Shown here piece by piece: positions 45,101 to 54,900 of a stretch of DNA of 64,000 bases. Both the position numbers and the translations under genes were made by a program. The stretch spans positions 29,986,629 through 30,050,628 of the forward strand of contig JASEVX010000011.1 of the NCBI GenBank assembly GCA_031761405.1, read 5' to 3'. Numbering within the stretch: the stretch's first letter is position 1; every line of letters begins with the position of its first letter. Source of the DNA: Serripes groenlandicus. Its lineage: Eukaryota > Mollusca > Bivalvia > Cardiida > Cardiidae. Under the pieces are notes generated by a model. It was not told the DNA's origin and did not search any database. It saw only the letters and a program-made list of their open reading frames with translations.

Positions 45101-45578
45101 AAGGGAGAAGAGGTTTAAAAAAATGGAGGATGACAACAGCCATTTGAGAAGGAAAGTGCGGAAATTGGAGGAACGCGTTACGGCATTGGAGTCTCTTAGC
45201 AGTGAACCCAATTCATTAAACCAATCCATATCAGTTGCAGACGGCATCGACAAGGATACAGATGCCATTTTTGAAACTGTTAAACACTTGTCCTCTGATA
45301 CAGAAAAGCAGCAGCAGTACATCATTAAAAAACTGACGTACACCATCTTCACTAAAGAAGAAATGAAAAACTGTTCCCGTACAGGGAAGGTTACCAATAA
45401 GTGTAGCCAAGGCAAAGCACGCCCGCCACTGGATGCAAAAAAGTTTGCCGTGTTGGAACAGTTAGTTTTGCAAAAGTGTTCTATAACAAAAGACATCTTC
45501 ACAAAAAAATTTGAAAATCTGCAGAAAGTAGAGCGTAAAAATGCGGCAAAAATGGACCAGGTTGAGGCTGACCAGTAG
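39017..45578 (+). CDS. BEN-domain protein of the 16-kb element, six exons
   Basis: Spliced plus-strand gene: exons 39017-39182, 39530-39637, 40586-40696, 41053-41247, 43064-43130 and 45104-45578. Introns 1-4 are phase 1 and intron 5 phase 2; the model has 373 residues. Residues 1-55 form a compact module (YWYKEHKWSVQPLSAI, YPGLIIKIS) like the Tudor/SH3-like start of other BEN proteins; this is a pattern call. Exons 3 and 4 are duplicates rich in Lys, Ala and Pro (ARKAASPKKKAA). Residues 223-250 form a short coiled coil (LRRKVRKLEERVTALESL). Residues ~283-370 match a BEN domain (LTYTIFTKEEMKNCSRTGK, PPLDAKKFAVLEQLV). BEN domains bind DNA, often palindromes, and act in chromatin. Here it may bind the TTCATGAA arrays. 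Poly(A) candidate AATAAA lies at 45850. Confidence 0.72.
39530..39637 (+). CDS. BEN gene exon 2
   Basis: Acceptor TTTTCAATTTGTTTCAAG; donor GAACATG then GTAATC. 108 nt, acidic (EIDEPHDMLQLFEDQEHG). Confidence 0.65.
39747..40531 (+). mobile_element. Helitron-like element in BEN intron 2
   Basis: It ends on this strand with GTGCTCCGGGGAGCAC, then TCCATTCTAG and T. The 5' side TTTTTGTGTCACCTGCGTAG is repeated internally: the GCGTAGCATGGTGGGCAC block recurs at about 39762, 40021, 40276 and 40319. It carries one to two copies of the GACAGAAAAGGGGCAATA-type core, inverted relative to 5131. Confidence 0.6.
40586..40696 (+). CDS. BEN gene exon 3
   Basis: Acceptor TTATTTGCTTCAG; donor GGCAAAG then GTAATA. 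111 nt encoding VVARKAASPKKKAATIPD, then TPAVADNTKEKQADAGK. Duplicated as exon 4. Confidence 0.75.
41053..41247 (+). CDS. BEN gene exon 4 (duplicate of exon 3 with 7-residue repeats)
   Basis: Acceptor TTATTTGCTCAG; donor GGCAAAG then GTAATT. 195 nt. A 21-bp unit (GTGATACCCGACGCGCCAGC plus A) gives about four VIPDAPA-like repeats absent from exon 3. Confidence 0.75.
41383..41969 (-). repeat. Dispersed repeat (AACAAGAGG family)
   Basis: On the minus strand it starts AACAAGAGGGCCATGATGGC and ends with CCTTGAGCAAAGCTCAGG, a hairpin, then TGAGCTAAAA. It has two to three internal ~155-bp units. Confidence 0.65.
42197..42794 (-). repeat. Dispersed repeat (AACAAGAGG family)
   Basis: Minus-strand counterpart of the 34550 copy, with the same AACAAGAGGCCCAAGAGGGC start and CTGGCTTTCAGCCAG hairpin before GAGCTAAAA. 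Confidence 0.7.
43064..43130 (+). CDS. BEN gene exon 5
   Basis: Acceptor TTTGTGTTTTCAG; donor TTCAAG then GTAAAT. 67 nt, Ser-rich (SGSVDRRSSDHNSSS). It changes the phase to 2, which exon 6 matches. Confidence 0.7.
43359..44466. mobile_element. hAT-type non-autonomous element in BEN intron 5
   Basis: It begins TAGGGGTGAC and ends GTTACAGCCCTA (inverse TAGGGCTGTAAC). A perfect 8-bp target duplication, GTAGGCTT, lies at 43351-43358 and 44467-44474. The interior is rich in CGATAGT palindromes and has no transposase frame. 8-bp duplications are characteristic of hAT elements. Confidence 0.8.
44475..45103. other. Rest of BEN intron 5, unrecognised
   Basis: AT-rich sequence. A poly(T) stretch and a TGTTTGT-rich tract lie near 44850-44900. 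No gene. Confidence 0.5.
45104..45578 (+). CDS. BEN gene exon 6 (coiled coil and BEN domain)
   Basis: Acceptor TATATTTTTTAAG; stop TAG at 45576-45578. It encodes the coiled coil and the full BEN region. An antisense open frame over 45014-45502 is judged a by-product. Confidence 0.8.
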
Positions 45579-45849
45579 ATCGCCTATAGCTTAGTGCGAC
45601 TTGGAGTGTACTTCCAATGCATGCCATTTAATTTGACACTAGATATCGGTATATCAATACTAAAAGAGTTGTCTTATTTCTAAGTTTTGTTTGCTATTAA
45701 GAAGGGTATTCTATAACCGAAAAATTAATATTTTCTGTTTTTCACTTGAAATAGCTTATCCTGTTCTGAACGGTGCTAATTTTCGTATTCCGGTAGTTCG
45801 ATTTTGTTTCATGATGTCTTTCATTTTGTTTCATGTCTTAATTAAATAC

Positions 45850-45855
45850 AATAAA
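45850..45855 (+). terminator. Candidate poly(A) signal of the BEN gene
   Basis: AATAAA 272 bp after the stop codon, immediately before the right TTCATGAA array. Confidence 0.45.
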
Positions 45856-45884
45856 TTGTATGCAACATCTAATACATTCTTTGG

Positions 45885-46329
45885 TTCAAGAACATTTTAT
45901 GAATTTAAATCAGTAATTGTTCTTGAATTATTCATGAACTCTTCATGAAGGTTAAATGGCCCTTCTCACATTATTTGGTTCATGAATAGTTCTAGAACAT
46001 TTCATGAACCTAAATTCATGAATTATTCTTGCACTATTCATGCACCAAATTCATGAATTATTCATGCACTATTCATGAAGGTTAAATGGCCGCTTCATGA
46101 AATGTTCATGAAGTGTTCGTGAATGGTTCAGTTCATGAATGGTTCATGAATAATTCATGAATAAATTAATTCGTGAATGGTTCATGAACTCATATTTCAA
46201 GAACTCATTGCGAAAACGGCCATTTAACCTTCATGAATAGTTCATGAATAATTCATGAATTTAGTTCATGAACAGTTCAAGAACAATACATGAATAATTC
46301 ATGAACTATTCATGAAAATTTCACAGGGG
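45885..46329. repeat. Right subterminal TTCATGAA array
   Basis: About 19 exact TTCATGAA sites in 445 bp, several as GTTCATGAAC or ATTCATGAAT. An inverted pair GGTTAAATGGCC / GGCCATTTAACC is present. It closes with TTTCACAGGGG. Confidence 0.8.
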
Positions 46330-46926
46330 AGATACACCAGAATGCGTCTGCAGGTTAGAATTTTGAATTAACAACAGAAACAGCTCATCTAAATTGTTTT
46401 CTTTACAAGACAATTAATTTACCATTCTGTCAGAATCTACCCCTACAAAATTACAAAAATACATGTGTAATCGAAATGTTTCCCCGAAGTCATCACGTTG
46501 GCTCAGTGTGAAACAGTTGTAACTGCTTTTTAACCCTTTCCCTCATACAACAATTCTGCAGCAGAGACCTGCTGTCCAGCTTTACATGTATATGTTCTGT
46601 AACTTAATGAATCACAGGAATATGTGTCTCATTAATGATCTGTACGTCTATTGAAGTATTCATAAAGAATGTCAATGTTTTTTCTGGCTGTTTTGTGACC
46701 AGGGACCAGGGACCTTTCAATTGTGAAAATAGTGACATGTAAAATGTGATGAAAGTCAGATTTTGTGAAATTAAGGCCTACATTTGTGAAAAAAAGAAGT
46801 GTCTTTTGTTTGTGAATGGGGCCGAATTTCAGCCCCAATTTGGGTTAAGAAAAAACTCTGAATGTAGGCTTGGTGATAATTATATAGTCACGATTAATCC
46901 TGTAATTCACAAGTTTCGTTATGGCC
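46330..46926. other. Flank of the 16-kb element; MITE fragment
   Basis: 46330-46360 continues the MITE broken at 30254 (AATGCGTCTGCAGGTTAG). 46531-46570 is a MITE left edge (TTAACCCTTTCCCTCATAC). Nothing else is recognised. Confidence 0.5.
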
Positions 46927-47156
46927 TTAACCCTTTCCTAATAGCAGACACTTTCCAACGCATTTTCAGCAGACGACTTTTGAAAACATTGTGTCAAAAG
47001 AAGATATTGCTCAAAACAAGCAATTTCTCCTTATTGCCACAATGTTTTCAACACTTTTCAATAATTAAACTATCAGTTATAGAAATATGAGCTATTTTTG
47101 TTGAGATGATTTCAAAGACGTCTGCTGCAAATTTGATGTATGTGGGAAAGAGTTAA
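46927..47156. mobile_element. TTAA-type hairpin MITE, full length
   Basis: TTAACCCTTTCCTAATAGC to TATGTGGGAAAGAGTTAA, 230 bp. Hairpin ATTGCTCAAAACAAGCAAT. Confidence 0.75.
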
Positions 47157-47204
47157 CCTGCAGCAGCCGGCTTAAAAAACATTTAGCATTGAAGGGCAGA
47201 TAGG

Positions 47205-47900
47205 TCTTTTTCCAGGCATATCCTTTTTAGTAGAGTGGAGTGGAGTGGAGTCTTGGAGTGGAGTCTTGGAGTGGAGTCATGGAGTCTAGTTTTGGAGAGG
47301 AATCGTGGAGTGGAGTTTTGGAGTGGAAATCAAATTTATTATTTGATACTTACTTTTGCAAACTGGATGTTTAAATGAGGAGTAGATACCACTTACTTTA
47401 AGTTTCATACATTTTACATTTTCTTGTACCTGTCGGCTGAATGGGAGATAATGAATCCCATTGGGAGTTAAACTGGATGGCAGATCTAACATGTCATCAA
47501 TGTCTCATTATGTTAGGACATTAAATACTCTCTTGGAGGGTTAAATTAGAACAGTTATTTCACCGGGAACAGTGATTTTTAACATGTTATATCTCTGTGG
47601 TTTACCTTTTTGAACTTTTAATTACAAACAAAATATAAGGTAGTCAGACCTTTTATTACAACATAAGTACATGTATATATTGTTTATTTTAACTAGGCCT
47701 ACAATGGCAGTACTATGACTGTTATATTATATAAGTGGAGAAAATTATTAAAATAAATTTAAAAAAAGAAGAAAAAATGTGAATGGTCACTCCAAAACTA
47801 GACTCCATGACTCCACTCCAAGACTCCACTCCAAGACTCCACTCCAAGACTCCACTCCAAGACTCCACTCTACTAAATAGGATATGCCCTTTTTCCACAC
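47205..47900. mobile_element. Foldback element with minisatellite arms
   Basis: The left arm has GGCATATCC, TTTAGTAGAGTGGAGTGG and GGAGTGGAGTCTTGGAGTGG repeats, then CATGGAGTCTAGTTTTGGAG (to about 47330). The right arm is the inverse: CTCCAAAACTAGACTCCATG, repeated ACTCCACTCCAAG, CTCTACTAAATAGGATATGCC (47788-47890). The ~450-bp centre has no coding sign. Confidence 0.75.
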
Positions 47901-48075
47901 CTGAAATAATTACTGTAAGCTTGGTTTTTGCCGAACACCACACATACATATACATGTATGTTATTTAGTAATTAGGCAACCTCATGAAGGCCCTTAGCCC
48001 ATCAGTCCTATAAGTGCTTTGTTTCTAAATTTGACCTAGAACTTTTGCCTGGCTGCTGAATAAATTGTGAGTGTT

Positions 48076-48131
48076 AATACTTTCCCACATACATCAAATC
48101 TGCAGCAGATGTCTTTGACAACGTACCAGAA
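48076..48131. repeat. TTAA-type MITE fragment
   Basis: ACTTTCCCACATACATCAAA and CTGCAGCAGATGTCTTTG, cut by the next repeat. Confidence 0.5.
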
Positions 48132-48737
48132 AACAAGAGGCCCAAGAGGGCCAGTATTGCTCCACTGCCATGGCTAATTATTAAATCTCAAAACAGCCCT
48201 GCCCCCTGGTGGCCATGTTTTTCGACCAACCATCATGGCTTGAAGGAATCTGATAGAGGGTCACCTAATGAACATTTCTACAATTTTTTTTGAATATTGG
48301 CCTTACACTTTCGGAGGAGAAGATTTTTAAAGTTTCCACTATAGCCATATAAGGCAAAATAAGCCCACCCCCTGGTGGTCATGTTTTTTTAGCAATCAAC
48401 ATGGCTTGGATGAATCTGATAGAGGGTCATCCAAGGAACATTTCTTTAAAATTATTTGAAAATCGGCCAACCAATTTAAGAGGAGAAGAATTTTAAGGTA
48501 TTTTCTTACGGTTACCATGACAACCAGAATTTTGCATGGATCAAAAAAAATTGAAGGAATTTAGGAGAGGACACTGAGAGGATGCTTCCTATGAAGTTTC
48601 ATCCCAATTGGCAAAGTGGTTAAGTAGGAGAAGTCGTTTGAAGCTAAAAGTTGACGCACACACATGCGCACAACAGATAATTTGCCATGACATAACATGA
48701 TAAGCTCGACTGGCTTTCAGCTACTGTGGAGCTAAAA
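48132..48737 (+). repeat. Dispersed repeat (AACAAGAGG family)
   Basis: AACAAGAGGCCCAAGAGGGC start; CTACTGTGGAGCTAAAA end. The terminal hairpin is degraded (GGCTTTCAGCTACTG). Confidence 0.65.
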
Positions 48738-48796
48738 TGGAAACTCCCTTTAAAAGAAAGTACAACAAGTTAATGGAGTATTGCAAGCAATACAAA

Positions 48797-49839
48797 AGTC
48801 CCCTACCGGACACAAATTTATAAGTTGTAAAAGGCACATTATTCTGTAAAAGAGTTATGCCCCCATTACATACATGTTCTTCTAATGTTCCTCTGGAGTT
48901 GTTGACTTGAAATTATGGAACAAAGTCTTCAAGTCGACATTGAGAGTAAGTAGTTCGCTATTGTGCATGACACAACATCTTGCTATAATTGTGTGAAGTT
49001 ATAACAAAGTCCATTCAAACATGTGGAAGACAACCCGGACACGTCAGATAAGCTTAAGAATGTTTGAGTCCAAATTTTGACCTTGACCTTGAGAGAAGGT
49101 GGCCGCGTGATATGCATGACACATCATCTTGCTATGGAGAAAAATAGTGAGAAGTATTATCAAAATCCATGCAAGTAAGTGAAAAACACATGACATGACA
49201 GAAAAGTCTGAGAAAAATTTAGCCCAAACTGTGACCTTGACCTTGGGAGAAGGTCCCTGGGTGATGTCCATGACACATCATCTTGATATGGAGAATAATT
49301 GTGTGAAGTAATATCAAAATCCATTCCAGCATGTGGAAGATACAGCACAGACATGATATTGCGGATGGACAATGTTTGAGCCCAAACTTTGACCTTGACC
49401 TTGAGAGTAGGTAGCTTGGTGATGTGCATTACAAATCATCTTGTTATAGAGAAAAATTGTGTGAAGTAATATCAAAATCCATTCAAGCATGTGGAAGAAA
49501 CAGCCAGGACACAACATTTTGGACAGACAGACAGATAGGCAGACAAACTGTGGGCTTGACCTTGAGAGTAGGTGGCTGGGTGATGTGCATGAGATATCAT
49601 CTTGTTATGGGGAATAATTGGGTGAAGAAAAATATCAAAATCCATTCAAGCATGTGGAAGATACAGCTTGGACAATACATTTTGGGCAGACAGACTGTGA
49701 CCTTGACCTTTGGACTAGGCAGGTGGCTGGGTGATGTGCATGATACATCATCTTGTTATGGAGAATAAGTGTGTGAAGTCATATCAAAATCCATTCAAGC
49801 ATATGGAAGATACACCCTTGACCAGACCGGTAGGGGACT
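48797..49839. mobile_element. TIR element with internal ~155-bp tandem array
   Basis: A 13-bp inverted pair, AGTCCCCTACCGG at 48797-48809 and CCGGTAGGGGACT at 49827-49839, encloses five to six units of roughly 150-165 bp. Each has TGACCTTGACCTTGAGAG, GTGATGTGCATGACACATCA, TCTTGTTATGGAGAATAA and ATCCATTCAAGCATGTGGAA. No coding capacity. Confidence 0.75.
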
Positions 49840-50078
49840 AATAACGTCTAGACTTAGCACCCAAAAAAGATTCAATTCAGCAAGTTATACATCCTGGAAG
49901 CAGTTGGATAGTATTAGGTAATTATTACATCTGACTATAATGGGGTCAGTCATTCGTGACTACATTGGACTCTTGATAACTCAGTCTAAATTGACTCATA
50001 AATTACTTTTAAGTTATTGAAGTGTTCAAGTGATCCTCAATCATTGTATGCTTAATACATTTATGTATTTTCAGCTTC

Positions 50079-50083
50079 GTAAT
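50079..50083. repeat. Target-site duplication, left (GTAAT)
   Basis: Matches GTAAT at 63696-63700 on the far side of the LTR retrotransposon. 5-bp duplications are normal for Ty3/Gypsy integration. Confidence 0.9.
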
Positions 50084-51414
50084 TGTAACAAAATAGATTT
50101 GGCGTGGCCTAAATAAAAGACGGTCAGTTAGTGCAGGTTGGTCACGTATGGTTTTAACTTATCGCAGGATTGTCAGGGAGATCATTGTTTATGAAGTTAT
50201 TATCATATACATATGTGATAAGTGATATTAAGCATATTAAAAGTTCATTTCATGTAAATCCGTTGAGAATTAAGAAATTGACGGGTTTAAAAACGTTAAT
50301 TACGTTAAACTATGTTGCTATTTTCATTTGGCCTATAAATGTATTGAAACTGGTTGTTGATTGTGAATTACGATTTGCACGGGAATTTTGCCTGTCATCA
50401 GGAGACCCAGAGGTTGATTGGTGCTATATAACTTACTCAAACATTTGTTTTGACCGTCAGTATCACAGGAGTTGCCAGATGGTTTTCACTCGTTATAGTG
50501 AGGTAGTTGATGTGACCAATTCACACGGCATATGGGTATGTAAATTCTTAGTTATTGTGCAAAGGGGTTTTCGGCATAATTAAGGAATGGAATCTGTGCA
50601 AATTTACAATGTTAGGGATTGAGATAATTATTACATGATTGAATTGTTTAGAGAATTTCTGGTTCACGAAGTGAATGTTTTTTACAGAAATTGAGTCCGT
50701 TAGGAGCGAGACAATGTGTTATGTTATTGGGAAAGATATGTTGTATGAAAAGGATAAGAATGGAAGTGGGAAATGTAAAAGGATATTAGTATAGAGATGA
50801 GCTACCATAGGAGTATAAAATGGTAGGCTGTTAGGTTTACGGAACATTATTGATATTATTGTAAGACATGGTTATTTATTACAATTTTAGCCGTTTTATG
50901 TCTATGGCTAGTCCATATCGATAGCCAGACAAACGAAGGTCCAAACGCAGAAGTTTGAAGAACCAGTGTGTGACGCAGTCCACAACTTAATAAGACGTCG
51001 TAACGGGGGACATTAGGAGGAGTGCCGTCATAGGACGTGTAGAACCATATATCCACAGTTGTGTGGCTTGTCGATCCCGGAATCCAAGGATATACGCGAC
51101 GCAATGAATATAAGTACAACGACTCGGTGAAGTCGGGAAACGGATACAGTTGGATGTGAAGTACAACGTGTATGAACATTCCAAATACAGGGTACAGTAA
51201 CGGAAGTGATGGGACAGTTAAGTGACTGGGGTGAGAGTGTGTATGAGAGTGCGTGAGTAATTCTTTTGTTTATAGCCTCTCGAATTGTTAGGAAAGAAAT
51301 TGTTATTCAAAATTGTATATATTTCATAACTGTAAATTAAACATATATTTTTATTCAACCATCGGCGTTCAATTCTACTTTAGTGAGTTGTCGACCCTTG
51401 ACCATCTTGTGACA
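50084..51414 (+). repeat. 5' LTR
   Basis: 1331 bp, starting TGTAACAAAATAGATTTGGC and ending ACCATCTTGTGACA. It differs from the 3' LTR by three substitutions and one single-base indel that I could find by eye (near 50374, 50775, 50799 and 50891), implying a recent insertion. Confidence 0.9.
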
Positions 51415-51416
51415 AA

Positions 51417-51434
51417 TGGTGTCAGAAGTGGGAT
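51417..51434 (+). promoter_or_regulatory. Primer-binding site
   Basis: TGGTGTCAGAAGTGGGAT starts two bases after the LTR and begins with the TGG expected from a tRNA CCA end. It looks complementary to animal tRNA-Leu; that identity is from memory of tRNA ends, not a search. Confidence 0.75.
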
Positions 51435-51906
51435 TATTCGCTCGATGTATCGAGGCGGCAACGAACTAGGGTAGAATTGGATAGGTTAATTGTAACTCTG
51501 CAGATATTCCTTTATAAGATTCATTTTTCTGGAAATTGTACAGTGCATTTACACTTGATACAAATAGCTTATGCTTTATACATGGGGTTTTTATTTAGTT
51601 TTTTTTTTTATTCCCTGTGATGAGACACAGCGGCGCTGCCATAAGCGTTTCTGCAGTAAAGCGTGGAGTCTGAGGGATAGAAGGGGTGTGCTTTAAAAGT
51701 GTTAAGACTGATATCTGAACATTATAAATAGAATTAGGGTCGTGCATAGTGAGTCTCAAAAGTGAATTATACCGTACAGGATATGCAGAGAATTCAAATA
51801 TAGATTTGAAGTCCAATGAAGTGTAGTTATTATTAACTTAGATTGTAGTTTATTAACTTAGATTGTAGTTTATTAAGTTTTGATATAGGGTTAGCGTATA
51901 GTACTA

Positions 51907-54900
51907 TTGATAATCATGACTAGTATGAAGGAGTTGATAGAGTTAGGCAAGGAGTTCGGTTATGAAGGTGAGGAACTTAAAAAGTTCGTTCAAGATGAAC
52001 AAGCAAAGGAACGAGAACAGCGACTGAGAGATCGTGAATTCGAGAGAGAGAAGGAACAGAAAGTATTAGAGTTATTAGAACGACAGAAAGAAGCCGAGAG
52101 AGAGAAGGAAGAGAAAGACGTTAAGTTATTAGACCGGCAGAGAGAAGCTGAAAGAGAGTTAATGGAACAACAGAGAGTATTAGAGAGAGAGAAAGAAGAG
52201 CTGAGGGATCGGGATCATAGGAGAGCATTGGAGTTAGCTCAATTATGACATCAGCAGGCGATGGAGTTGGCCAAACAGGGAGTAGGTAAGTCTTTTACTA
52301 AATATCAAAAAATCAAAGGACCGAAATTACCATGGTTTGACGAGGATAAGGATAATATGGACAGTTATCTATCCAGGTTTGAGCGATATGCAGAAGCACA
52401 AGGTTGGAAGAATGATCAGTGGTCATTACATCTTAGTGCATTATTGAAAGGTAAGGCGTTAGATGTTTATTCTAGATTACCTGCAGAGGACGCTTTAGAC
52501 TATATTAAGTTAAAGTCAGCATTATTGCAACGTTTTGAGTTAACTGAAGAAGGGTTTAGAAAACGGTTCAAAGTAGCTAGACCAGAAACGGGAGAGACGT
52601 TTGTTCAGTACTTACGGAGATCAATGAATTATCTCGAACGTTGGTTTGAATTAGGAAAGATAGTAAAATCGTACGAAGGCGTCATTGATTTTTTGTTACG
52701 AGATCAGTTGTTGTCAATTTGCAATAAGGACTTGTATTTATTTTTGAAAGAAAAGATGTTTACAGATGGTAATGAGATGGCGGTACAGGCGGATCTATTT
52801 GCTGAAGCAAGAGGTGGGTGTAGGAATGTTGTTTTAAGTGGAAATAATAAAGAAAAGGATCAGGTTGCTAGAGGGTTTAGGTCCGATACAGGACAACGAC
52901 AGGGTTCCAGTACGCAGAAGGCAGGTAATTCTTTCACTAATTGGAAATGTAGCTATTGTGGTGGAAATCACAGATCGGACGATTGTAGGAAAAGGGGTAG
53001 TAGGCATAGTATGGCTGCTGTCGACGATACTGGTGGACGATTTACATCGGGTGGAGATACTAGGAATGCAAGTACTGGTCCATTTGAAAGGTATAGCCAC
53101 AATCAGGGTAACCAATATTTCAAAGGAAGAGGAAAGCCTCGAGGTCTGTATCGTGGGGGATTAAAGCGAACAGCCAGTTCTAGTTTCATATATTTGTGTA
53201 ACGATAGTTCGGAACAGCTAGGTGCATGTATGGAAAGGAATTGTCCTACCAAGGAAGGCACAGTTAACGGAGTAAGAGTAGAAATGATGAGAGACACGGG
53301 TGCCACGTGCGTAGTTGTAAGGAAACGGTTAGTACAGGAACACCAGTTCTTAGGTAAGGAAAGATGTTGCAAATATATCGATGGATCTGAGCATTATTTT
53401 CCGGTAGCAATGATAGAGGTGAAGACTCCATATTATGAGGGTACAACGGAGGCGTTATGTATAGACACTCCACTCTATGATTTAGTTGTAGGTAACATTA
53501 CAGGCGCGAAATATCCGGAACCCGGAGATGTATCAAATGCAATGCAGACTCGGTCGCAAACAGAACAAAATCCTAAACCATACAGGAAAGTACATGTTCC
53601 AGGTAAGATTTTAGATATATCGCAAGCAGAATACCGCGACCTGCAGATGGCAGATGAAACTCTGTCGAAGACGAGAGAAAAGGCGAATGAAAAAACTTTT
53701 CATAATTGTAAAGGGGGCGGACAGGTAAGGTATTTGTTTAAGAACAAATTATTGCATAGGGAATTTGAATTTCCTAATCGGAAGCAGTCTTATCAGTTAG
53801 TTGTTCCTAAGACGTGTCGGGAAGCGGTTTTAAAGATAGCACATGAGTCATTGATGGCAGGGCATTTAGGTATACGGAAAACTAGGGACAGAGCATTAGC
53901 AGAGTTCTATTGGCCAGGGGTTTGTTCGGAAGTCAGTCGGTATTGTAGATCATGCGATATATGTCAAAGAACGATGCCAAAAGGTAAGGTTCAAAAAGTA
54001 CCATTAGGAGAGATGCCATTAATAGAAACGCCTTTTAAGCGTGTAGCAGTTGATTTAGTAGGACCAATCGAACCAATGACAGACAGGAAAAACAGGTACA
54101 TTTTAGTCATGGTAGATTATGCTACAAGGTATCCGGAAGCCGTGGCTTTACCAGGGATTGAGACTGAACGAGTAGCGGAAGCATTGGTCGATATGTTCAG
54201 TAGACTTGGAATACCGGAGGAGATGTTGACGGACATGGGATCACAGTTCACATCTAAGATGATGGCTGAGGTAAGTAGACTTTTATCCTTACCTCAGTTG
54301 ACTAAAACGCCATACCACCCTATGTGTAACGGATTGGTGGAAAAGTTTAATGGAACATTGAAACGGATGATTAAGCGTATGTGTAGCGAGAGGCCCAAGG
54401 ATTGGGATAAGTACATTAATGCTGCGTTATTTGCGTATAGGGAAGTGCCACAGGAAAGTCTGGGGTTTTCCCCATTTGAATTACTCTATGGCTGGACGGT
54501 CAGAGGACCGTTGAGCATTTTGAAAGAGTTATGGTCTGGCGAGGTCAATGATGTTGAAGTGAAATTGACATACCAGTACGTAATAGATTTACGTGAGCGA
54601 CTCGAAGAGACATGTAAGATGGCACAGGATGAGTTAAGTAAAGCAAAGTCTAGACAGAAGATATACTATAACAAACGGGCAAAGGACAGAAATTTCCCGA
54701 TAGGTGCCAAGGTTCTGGTATTACTTCCGGTAAGTCACAATAAATTATTATTGCAGTGGAAGGGTCCATTTGAAGTGATCAAGGTGATGAATAAGGTAGA
54801 TTATAGAATTAATATGAAGGGTAAGGAAAAGACTTTTCATGCCAATATGTTGAAACAGTACAATGAGCGAAGTGCTGATGACGGTAGTAGTGATAAAGGT

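Larger units (their letters stand above)
30254..46329. mobile_element. 16-kb CACTA-like DNA transposon with transposase and BEN genes
   Basis: The short ends are CCCCTGCGA at 30254 and the inverse of CCCCTGTGA at 46329. Just inside each end is an array of the palindrome TTCATGAA (about 16 sites left, about 19 right by eye). The interior holds two divergent spliced genes, a DDE transposase of tnp2/EnSpm type and a BEN-domain protein. I see no TTAA-type MITE anywhere inside, although they crowd the flanks. Subterminal arrays bound by an element protein are known from plant CACTA elements. The ends do not read CACTA/CACTG and I find no clear 3-bp target duplication, so the outer limits may be off by a few bases. 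Confidence 0.75.

Noticed and set aside
45014..45502. 162-codon open frame antisense to BEN exon 6
   Set aside because: No recognisable domain. It overlaps a clear coding exon with matching splice phase on the other strand.
50170..50583. 137-codon open frame in the LTR (also partly at 55664)
   Set aside because: Lies wholly in LTR sequence with no domain. LTR frames without envelope-like features are usually fortuitous.
50856..51184. Minus-strand open frames of 107 and 65 codons repeated at 63137-63465
   Set aside because: They are the same LTR segment in both LTRs; no protein features.
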